Below are positions 56,301 through 64,000 of a DNA stretch of 64,000 nt, piece by piece. Below the pieces are notes generated by a model. It worked only from the letters and a program-made list of their open reading frames with translations. It had not been told where the DNA came from and did not search any database. The DNA lies in assembly GCA_037043455.1 (NCBI GenBank), contig JAWPHD010005085.1, positions 62,001-126,000 of the forward strand, given 5' to 3'. The position numbers and the translations under genes were made by a program. The stretch's first letter is position 1. Each line of letters starts with the position of its first letter. Source of the stretch: Cyrtodaria siliqua. Lineage: Eukaryota; Mollusca; Bivalvia; Adapedonta; Hiatellidae.

Positions 56301-58696
56301 GGCCAGTGTAGATCATCAGCTGATAAGGTCATGAATAAAGATGGAGGGCCTAAACTGCGAAACGTTGCTAACAAATCGTACAGCATATTTCTGAAATATG
56401 CCACAGTACCTTTTATATTCTTCATGAACATGTAAGAATTTTCCAAAAGGTCACAATTCTGATCAATATTTTTTACATTTCCAGCTGTAACTGGAGTTTG
56501 ATTTTCATTTCCACAAGATGCAACCTTTTTTCTTATTTTCATATGGATACTTACTTCTCTTTTCAGCAAAAATACATCATAAGAAACAGCAGTGTGTAAC
56601 AAGTATGTCCTGTCTTTACGAAAAATACCAGTTTTATCATATAAGCGAACTCGAAAGTACATACTTGGTGTTAACTTATATGGGCGTTCATGCTTAAACC
56701 CATTGTTTCCATGTGGAAATAGCCATGGAAACGCCTTTTCTTCTCCACAAGTTAATTCTAAAATGTTTACAGGTTCATTTGTGTTCTTGTTAACTTGCAA
56801 AATTTGCATATGATTAGCATCATTTACTTCAAGACTGCAGGTTCCAGAATCTCCAACAGGAACTAATACACTTTCTTCCAACTCATTTTCTAAAAGGATA
56901 CTTGTACACTCGTTATTAGTTTGAGTGTGGGAATCTATATCCTGTAAATTGTCTTTGAACTTAATATCAGAATACAAGGGATTATTTATTTTCAACCATT
57001 TCAGAGCATTCCTGATTGTTGAAACAGACACTTGTTGGCCTCTTATTTCACATGGTTTTCCGGTCTCTTTATTAAAGTGTATTACCATATGGGAACAACT
57101 GTGAGAGGGTGGTGGCAACTGTGTCATTGTTTCCTGCAAGTCTGTAGGTAGGTTTAAAACCAATCCCTTTTCAGCGTACTGACCCCCTGGCAATATAATT
57201 ACTGTCATAAATATGTTTATTTTAGAAATAAGTTTTTTCTCTAAGGACGACAAACTAGTCAATGGAAACGGAATATCACCAATAAATAGCATATTTCCAT
57301 GTACAGAAATAGCTGGGACATTATTTGTTTTTAATTGATTATGGCAAGATCGACAAAGACTGCAGTTTTCAGAGATATTTAAACAGTTTGCAACATCATT
57401 CAATTTTGTCAAATGCACAACTTGATCTGCAAACAGAAATCTGTTACAACTCGCACAGCTTTCAACTGGACACAAACGAATATCTTTTTCATAAGAAGAA
57501 ATATGACCATCAGTACTTTCGTAATCCAAAAATGTCAAATTTACCGATGTTGATACATTACAAGTATAACCTACATCAAGCATATCAAAGTTCCAAAATA
57601 TGTCTGTCCTATCAGTGTCATTTGCATTGCAAACAGAAATATTTTGCAGCTTCCCTCTTTTTTTAATATGTTTACGCTTTTTAGAATTATGACTAGAAGA
57701 GTAGTATGTGTGGTCTAGACGCTGTGTCTTTGCTTGAACAAAAATTTGATTATTTGTTTCACTTTCGACTGTACATGTTTCTGGAATGACTTGATTACAA
57801 GTTTCTAGCTTACGCCTTAGACGCCGTGTCTTTGCTTGAAAAAAAAATTGATTATTTGTTTCACTTTCGACTACAGACACGCTATTATTTGGTGTAGATG
57901 TTTCTGGAATGACTTGATTACAAGTTTCTAGCTTACGCCTTTTAGATTCTACTACCCTAACTTGTTCTGCATTTTCCGTAAAAGTAATTGGTGTCAGTTC
58001 ATAGAGATAACCGCTGTAATTTTCAAAAATGTATAACACAAGTTCATCAAACGAGTCAAACAAAAGCAAAACAGCTGCACCCTGCTCATGATATAAACCG
58101 TTATTACCTCGTTCATGAGAATCAAAAATGGCAAATTGGTTTGAATCAGTATCTAAATAAAGAGAGACTGTTAAATCATTGACAGTAAGTAAGTGATAAT
58201 TAGAAAGTACAACAGCTTGACTCAGTGATTCATAAAAGCACATCTGACCAGCATTGTCATTTACTGCAGCATCAATTGGACCATAAAATGTATCCAGCAT
58301 ATAATTAACTTGAAAATCACGATTTCTCAAAGTCATATAAGTTGGTAAATGGTTGTGTCCAAGATAACCGACATGGTTAGTTTGTTCAACAATATTTGTA
58401 TACAGTTCCGTGCCCTCATGCAAAACTTGGTCAATCGACAACGCATTTGGTCGAGATTCAATCGAAACATTGTATAAACCACCATTTAATATGGTCATTA
58501 AAGAAACTAACGCAATAGCAGTGCATTGCATTCCATTATACGGCTAAAATATATCACATCCTTGATGGAAATTTCCTAGAAGACCTCTTACCATTTTAGC
58601 TGTTGTTTTGTACTGCGCAGAAATAGATGGCCGACACGCTTGTAATTTGATACTTCCAGCCTCTATTTGGTTCTTCCAGCCTCGCTTTCGTTCCAT
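53393..58696 (-). CDS. Helitron Rep/PIF1-helicase with N-terminal cysteine-protease-like domain
   Basis: Two predicted exons: 58696-58592 and 58543-53393, a 48-nt intron with GTAAGA...TTTTAG borders; joined protein 1751 aa (numbering from the ATG at 58696). Order: protease-like segment with Q41-C42 ('PYNGMQCTAIAL') and D176-x-H178 ('FAIFDSHERG'); Cys-rich zinc segment ~390-440; Helitron-like N region with 'FMTLSADDLHWPEL'; Rep HUH-type motif 'GSPHIHMFLW' (~853); Rep tyrosines 'AAYYVCAYLCK' (~987); PIF1/SF1B helicase with Walker A 'GGAGVGKS' (~1330), Walker B 'VIDEIS' (~1414), 'GDFFQLRP' and 'HKVQGLSLDK', ending 'YVALSRVKTLSG'. No internal stops, so potentially functional. It nicks, unwinds and rejoins DNA during rolling-circle transposition. 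An internal duplication (~residues 250-330, 'RKLETCNQVIPET' twice) is unusual. Protease call is inference. Confidence 0.92.
58592..58696 (-). CDS. Predicted exon 1 of the Rep/helicase gene
   Basis: ATG at 58694-58696, 35 codons with no stop, ending '...TTAKM' at a strong donor ATG|GTAAGA. Joins to 'PYNGMQC' at 58543. Evidence: upstream of the first Met of the long frame there are four further sense codons and then TAG, which is itself the end of an intron acceptor 'atattttag'. Without this exon the protein would start with the catalytic-type Gln-Cys at residues 2-3, leaving no room for the strand before it. Confidence 0.65.
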
Positions 58697-59230
58697 AAAA
58701 AAGTGCGAAATGTATTGCTATTTTATAATGAAAAAAAAAAGATTAATCAGACTCTAATCAAGTTTTTCAAATATATAATAAATATTTCTTATAATCCGAA
58801 ATGACAAATAAAATTAAATGTTCCGCTATTTATTATAAATTAGCAAAACTGTAAAACAAAACTTTGGTTCGGACAGACCATGGTCCGTAATTACCGATGA
58901 AGGTTTGTTTACACTAAATATTGTATGAATTTAATACACTTTCAAATATTGAATAATTAATGTTTTTGCTATCTTTGTATCAAATTAATACATGGCAGTT
59001 TATAATTATATTGAATACGACAATATTTACACGAAAATGTAAATAATAATACGATGTTGCATTTTCGCTACGTTTATAAAATTACCTAATCAATAAAATT
59101 TAGTGTGGTCTACCAACCTACTGACTAGTCATTTTAATTTGAATATTTTAAATTAAAACAAAAAGGGCAACGGTCATAAACTTGCTAAACTTTTATAGTT
59201 TAAGTTAATAAAAAAATATAAAAGCATTTG
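58697..59230. other. AT-rich stretch upstream of the Rep/helicase gene
   Basis: Expected to contain the promoter and possibly the 5' end of the Helitron. No TATA box or terminus that I can assign. Confidence 0.4.
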
Positions 59231-59353
59231 TTAAACGAAATTAACCAATTGAGCCAGTAAAGTTATAAAAATATAGTTTAAGCTAAAATACTGTTTGGGC
59301 AATAAATTAGCCTCCTTCGCCCATAGGCATATAACATACGCTCTACAAATAAG

Positions 59354-59377
59354 AGTGCCCGCCTCATGGCGGGCACT
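59354..59377. repeat. Perfect 10-bp GC-rich hairpin
   Basis: AGTGCCCGCC, loop TCAT, GGCGGGCACT in an AT-rich background. Comparable in shape to rolling-circle transposon 3' hairpins, but no CTRR follows on either strand. Confidence 0.75.
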
Positions 59378-59389
59378 AACAAGTACAGT

Positions 59390-59548
59390 TAATTCCGGGA
59401 ATGCACATTTTTCCGGCACGAAGTACATGACATCGGGTTTCCGTTGTGCAACTTCATTGTCTTTCTGAGACCGAATAGCGTGCACATTCCGGTGTTGTGC
59501 GGTTTTATAAAGTTCTGATTGAAGTGCATCTAACAAATGTTCAAGCAT
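59390..59548 (-). pseudogene. Possible fragment of an integrase-type mobile-element protein
   Basis: A 105-codon frame (59548-59231). Its first half, 'ELYKTAQHRNVHAIRSQKDN' and 'RKPDVMYFVPE', resembles a block I associate with the C-terminal part of animal integrase-like proteins (pattern 'VHxIRxx...PDxxxFxPE'). The second half runs into a GC hairpin and loses coding character, so the end at about 59390 is my estimate. Orientation matches the Helitron gene, but no link is shown. Weak call. Confidence 0.25.
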
Positions 59549-59719
59549 TCAACATGCAGTTTGTCCGAATTGTTGTATACATTGGCGTCTCTCGTGTCTT
59601 TGAACATATTTATCCACCAGCCTACACACTGACGCATTCAGATTCCCCACGAAGCCTGCTATTCAAAATAAAGTGTCGTCTGCATTATATCAGAAAAATG
59701 AATGAAGGAAGCTGAGTGT

Positions 59720-59945
59720 CGAATTTGTTACATAAATCACATCGAAGTAGTAGTGGTGCACATCCAGTACTGATTAAAATGTCAAGATAGTACAAGAATT
59801 AGTTACGTAAATCACATCGAAGGAGTAGTGGTGCACATCCTGTACTGGTTAAAATGTCAAGATAGTACAAGAATTAGTTACGTAAATCACATCGAAGGAG
59901 TAGTGGTGCACATCCTGTACTGGTTAAAATGTCAATATAGTACAT
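59720..59945. repeat. 75-bp tandem repeat, three copies
   Basis: 'gttacgtaaatcacatcgaa ... gtactggttaaaatgtcaa' starts at 59727, 59802 and 59877; copies 2 and 3 are nearly identical. Confidence 0.95.
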
Positions 59946-60055
59946 TGCTATTTATTGGTTAAAGAGAAATCGTTATTGGTTGAGGCAACCTCTAACCATA
60001 ATATCGATCTGCTAAACCCATCTGAATGCAAAATTATAATGGCTTAAGCTTCTCA
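59946..60055. other. Short unassigned spacer
   Basis: Nothing recognised. Confidence 0.3.
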
Positions 60056-60058
60056 TCT

Positions 60059-60099
60059 CCCCCACTCCCCCCCCCACCCCCCCCCCACCCCCTACCCCC

Positions 60100-60132
<33 letters not shown>

Positions 60133-60140
60133 ACCCCACT
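60059..60140. repeat. Poly-C and (CA)n tract
   Basis: 'cccccccaccccccccccc' type run followed by about 14 CA repeats. Confidence 0.95.
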
Positions 60141-60874
60141 CTGCGTCCACGTTTCTCTTTATTCTTACTACGGTTTGTCGCTTAACTTCCATTTCATGAT
60201 CCCTGACCAGCCTTCGCCACATTGCTCTATATCCTGGTCAATTGCGCCAGCCACATCATTCCATGCTTACATCTACGTACTTTGTTGCGTTTCAGAATTC
60301 AATTGTCTGAGACGGATAGAAATTCTGTCGCACAATTAACAGACATACTAGTTCTGTGTGTTTGAATCCTTGATCGAAATACTCCTTTATAAGTTCAAGT
60401 CATGACAGCATGTGTCCTGGTGAGGGGAGATAAGTTGAAATCACCTCATCTACCGATGCTACTTAAGAATAACAATGACTAAGCATGTCCACAAATAGAT
60501 CATTGAGTATAACGCCATTTTTCTACTCAGTATCTGAAAAAAGAGAGAGAGAACAATGTTCTATATCTTTTTTTTAAGACGCACAAAATGGAATTTTATT
60601 TAAAGGTAAAACTCCATAGAAGGCAAATTCAACCGCGTACATGTATAAAAATGACCACGTCCCCTTGGACGTTATAATCCATGTGAATGTATGACAAAGA
60701 AAAGTGACTTTTAACTTAAGCTGCTGAAGCAATATGTATGTTACATTTACTACTATATTCACATGTCTGTTACCTTTACTACATGTACTTATATGCACAT
60801 GTATATATCAGACTACAAACCTTAAGCAAGCCCTGCATAAGCAGTATATACACAGAACGAACACATTCCACTGC
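60141..60874. other. Unassigned non-coding stretch
   Basis: No supported exon. Confidence 0.35.
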
Positions 60875-60921
<47 letters not shown>

Positions 60922-60922
60922 T
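60875..60922. repeat. (ATT)n microsatellite
   Basis: About 15 ATT units. Confidence 0.95.
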
Positions 60923-61194
60923 AAATGAGAGATGTGACGAAATGCTTTCTTGCAATACTGAGCTTTTATTTTTAATTTTTAGAATCTGATGACAATTTAT
61001 ATTTTTTATAAGCCATGTATTCATCTGAAAAGTTGACATCTGAAAAGTTGACCTGCTTTTAGAGTAGTAGTTAACATGCTAGTTTAATGATACAGGTGAC
61101 ATGAGAAATATTCCCAACAACTAAATGCCTAGGTCTATACACAACACTTTGAACTTGAATTGAGTTTATCTGGCCTCTAACAGCTAAGGTCAAC

Positions 61195-61285
61195 CACAGA
61201 GAGAGAGAGGAAAGAGAGAGAGGGAGAAAGGATATTGAAGAATCCAGATTCATAATCATAATCATATATATATATATATATAATC
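61195..61285. repeat. (GA)n and (TA)n microsatellites
   Basis: 'gagagagaggaaagagagagag' at 61197-61225 and (TA)n at 61265-61283 between two 'aatcata' runs. Confidence 0.9.
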
Positions 61286-61975
61286 ATATTCATAATTTTG
61301 ATAGAGTATCATCAAAAAAACTGACCAATCATTGATCAGAAACAAGACATAAACAATACATTCTGGTAGGTGATAAACTCGGCCTTTATTCTTGATGTTC
61401 AACCAAGTTTAATGTTAAAATTAAGGTATCTACAGTGTGATTCATTTAAAACCCTGCATATCTCATGCACAATCATGCAAACTGATTTAATATATGTATC
61501 TTTCAAAATCAAAATCTTGAAAATTATTGTCTTTTTACTCTGCCAAAGGTTTTTTATTTTACTATAGAACCTAAGGATAAAAACCGAGTAACACAAAATA
61601 ATGTTATCATCTACTGAAAATAGGACAAAATCTCAACATCTCTGCAATGGAAAATTATGAATATCAAATATATGTTCTGGTGCGTTTACGTGCTCTGATG
61701 ATTGGCAGCTACATGCGTGACGGGATCTCCCGGTTAACTTCTTAATCCAATGTATAACGCAATGCGAATTTTCGGGAGTTATGCACATGGATAAATATGC
61801 ATAGATAAACAGTAGTTTTACTAAGAAACAATAATAATAGACCTACTCACATGTACATGTCTTCTGCCTGGTCAATCTATGCGTATAGTCCGAAGTATTT
61901 TACCGCGAGTCGCAACAAGTCACAAGTGTTAAGTGTTAAGTGTCCCTCCAGGTCTTCCGTACTACCTCCAGATGA
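61286..61975. other. Unassigned non-coding stretch
   Basis: Nothing recognised. Confidence 0.35.
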
Positions 61976-61977
61976 CA

Positions 61978-62185
61978 GTGAATTGAATGAATGTTGTTTA
62001 ACGGCTCATCAACACAGTACAGGTTATTTAGAGCCGCCCCAGAGAGAGGGGAAGGATACATAGGAATCCGGGAACCTGCCCTACTCTTATTATCGAATAG
62101 ATTCCTATGGTTCTTTAACGTGGTCGGAGGATAGACCGATACACGGGACCGCCCGGTTTACGTCCCCATCCGACCTCGACCAATT
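61978..62185 (-). mobile_element. SINE family C-related tail, minus strand
   Basis: 'cgatacacgggaccgcccggtttacgtccccatccgacc' (read in two parts, 62132-62178) is the reverse complement of the family C body at 11720-11760 and 36920-36955. A different repeat ('gaattgaatgaatgttgttt', 'gccgccccagagagaggg') abuts on the left. Confidence 0.55.
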
Positions 62186-63193
62186 ATTAAAGATCGCCGC
62201 CTCTATTTCAGACGGTACCGTATTGGAAATTGTATGGGGTTTGTAAATTGCTATGGGTTTTGACTGTGTTTCATATAGCAGTTGATACCTGTTATTTTTA
62301 CAGAAATAAATAGGGACCCAGTCAAAAATGACTGGACTGGTGTAAAATTTTATTTTCAATGCAAAGCGATCATTTCACCTTCGATCAAGCTGGTGAATTT
62401 GGTAGAGCAGTCCACTTTAATCTAAACTCGCCGGTACGCGCTTTTAAGCATAATGCCTTATTTAAAGTTATTTTATTATGTTTTTCTTCATGCTAATTAT
62501 TAATGATCAATTTAATTGAATAAAACTGATTGAATTTATTTCATAATTTAATTTTTCTTATAACACACACACGAAAATAAAAATAAAAGGTTTGGTAGTA
62601 AAAAAAAAAAAATTCAGTTCTTAAATTCTATTTTAATTTTCAAACCAAAGGCATGTTTTATGACATTGCATGGTTACTACACTGTATACAAAACATTACC
62701 ACACACTTTATGTAAGATCTGACATGACCACCTGTATTAAAAATAAAGATATGGTGCAAATTTAAAAAAAGCACATGAGATTTAGAAAATAAAATGTTGG
62801 CTATATGGTATATGGAAAAAAATAGGCTACTAATTTGGCATATGGAAAAAACTAACTGAGGCTCAGTCATTGTATAATATTTATTTTTTTACTTCTGGCA
62901 TATCACAAAAAAGTGTCTGGTTGACGCATTTCTGAGGTATGTCCATTATTCACAAATTATGTTATATTTGTTATATTTGTTTTGTGTTTGCCCACAAAGC
63001 TATATATTTTCTTTCAAATTGCCAGAATTAATCTCCATAAATATGCAATGATGTGCAGAGCCCAATTATATCTAAGCAATAAGTGCAATTGAATATTAAT
63101 GTTTTTTGTAAAACAGTTTTACAACAAATGCATCATTTGGCACTATAAGGCCTTTAACGGAGCGAGGCTATTAATATTTATTTCTAAACTTAC
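62186..63193. other. Unassigned non-coding stretch
   Basis: AT-rich; 'atatggtatatggaaaaaaatag' and 'tttggcatatggaaaaaact' are duplicated near 62805-62850. Confidence 0.35.
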
Positions 63194-63334
63194 AGGTGTT
63201 TTTGATTTGGAGACACTGTCAAGATTTCTAGTTGCATAAATGTCATTAAACACAAATAGATTGCACGTTGTGTTGTGTGGTAGCATGGCAGGCATATAAG
63301 GATCACTTTGTTCATCAGCTGGTGTGTACATTTT
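63194..63334 (-). CDS. Possible internal exon of an unknown gene
   Basis: On the minus strand 'tttatatacag' precedes AAAATG and the frame runs 47 codons to ACACCT followed by a consensus donor GTAAGT. Length 141 nt keeps phase 0 on both sides. The peptide ('KMYTPADEQSDPYMPAMLPH', 'CNLFVFNDIYATRNLDSVSK') has protein-like composition but no domain I recognise. Neighbouring exons are not found within the window. Confidence 0.35.
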
Positions 63335-63505
63335 CTGTATATAAACTAAAGAACAATCCCTTTTCTCCGGAAGGGTACATCACATTTCCATTTTCTCATA
63401 TTTCTTAATACCGTGCTTCATACATAACACATTTGTTCCATTACAATTGGTGTTCTAAACATTAAAATGTCTTGTTACTTCATTATTCCCAATTCCATTA
63501 CATAG

Positions 63506-63750
63506 AAATTACTTTTACGCCGCTATGTGATACTTTGTATCACAGTTTTCTTGTTTACTATGATTTTGACAATTGTTGGCCTACACCATAAACCTGATCT
63601 GGATGCTCGGTATCACCTGTTCGGAAACGACATCAACATAATAAAGGAAGAGTTACTCAATTGTTTTCATCTAACAGATACCAGTTCTATCGCATTACTG
63701 GGGCAACTGCAGAGACCTAAATTCAACTCGAAAACTCAATATCATCATAA
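63506..63750 (+). CDS. Possible exon encoding a type II membrane anchor
   Basis: After an acceptor-like 'ccattacatag' the frame reads 'KLLLRRYVILCITVFLFTMI' then 'LTIVGLHHKPDLDARYHLFG' and continues to about 63720 before entering the repeat at 63767. A basic N-flank followed by ~20 hydrophobic residues and a soluble stem is the layout of Golgi type II enzymes. No catalytic domain is present to test this, no clear donor is seen, and the true start is unknown. Confidence 0.28.
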
Positions 63751-63766
63751 CACAACGCAACAAAAT

Positions 63767-64000
63767 GTTTTATTATACCTCACGTATACACTCCTGTATA
63801 AATTGCCCATTCCCTTAGCGTGAAGCAATTTTTATTATTACCTGATCTCCTATATAAATGCTATATCGTCATTTCTTGCTAATTCACTAAGGAAAAGACT
63901 GTTCCCGGTGAAAACGAACTGTTACCGGGCTTTAGTTTCGACTGTTTCCCTCACGTGCTGGAATTTCGTTTGCGTGACGTCATGTTGCTTTTTCACCATG
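63767..64000 (+). repeat. Copy of the 22.5-23.0 kb inverted-repeat family, cut by the window end
   Basis: Matches the reverse complement of 22500-22667 and 22765-22845, and the direct copy 22847-22965, at very high identity. Here the two segments are contiguous in an order that is broken up at 22.5-23.0 kb. Confidence 0.9.

Overview
The window is eukaryotic, intron-containing and AT-rich, with almost no host coding sequence. It is built of transposons, retroposons, minisatellites and foldback (palindromic) repeats. Tandem blocks of the types 'ggtcatggtgaccttgacc', 'aaaggggccataactc', 'aggtcaaaggtcac' and 'ggccccgccccaggggtcac', together with tRNA-headed SINEs and spliced GT-AG genes, point to a mollusc, most likely a marine bivalve. 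That assignment is inference, not proof. No rRNA, functional tRNA, CRISPR or prokaryotic gene is visible.

Layout: 0-0.3 kb holds a likely first exon of a helix-turn-helix transposase-type gene on the minus strand. 0.7-2.1 kb is a ~49-bp tandem array and 3.7-3.9 kb a 28-bp array followed by a GC-rich hairpin. 5.55-8.16 kb is a 5'-truncated LINE (minus) with an open reverse transcriptase frame. 9.3-17.9 kb has scattered SINEs, one with a perfect 15-bp target duplication, and two short palindromic elements. 17.9-19.35 kb is an interspersed repeat split by a second 5'-truncated LINE (plus); an unsplit copy lies at 26.2-26.5 kb. 20-29.3 kb is dense in satellites, including ~540 bp of (GAGT)n, a mosaic of shuffled inverted repeats at 22.2-23.0 kb, and clusters of a 'CTCGTTATTACGAG' palindrome. 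30.34-35.60 kb is one 5.26-kb foldback element with ~290-bp terminal inverted repeats and a 6-bp target duplication. 40.8-43.8 kb holds tandem repeats and a broken Ty3/gypsy pol fragment inside a TGCTAC-type microsatellite.

47.4-58.7 kb is the best coding region: an apparently intact Helitron-like element on the minus strand. It has a Rep/helicase gene (HUH/Tyr Rep domain plus PIF1-type helicase, N-terminal cysteine-protease-like domain, a predicted 48-nt intron near the start) followed by a spliced single-strand-DNA-binding (RPA-like) gene with four phase-consistent exons. In the accepted rolling-circle model, Rep nicks and joins DNA ends, the helicase unwinds, and the RPA-like protein coats the released strand. 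I could not locate the element's termini.

58.7-64 kb has short tandem repeats, two possible isolated host exons (63.2 and 63.5 kb) and, at the window edge, another copy of the 22.5-kb inverted-repeat family. Nuclear-receptor response element sequences (perfect IR3 and DR1 types) recur inside two of the tandem arrays.
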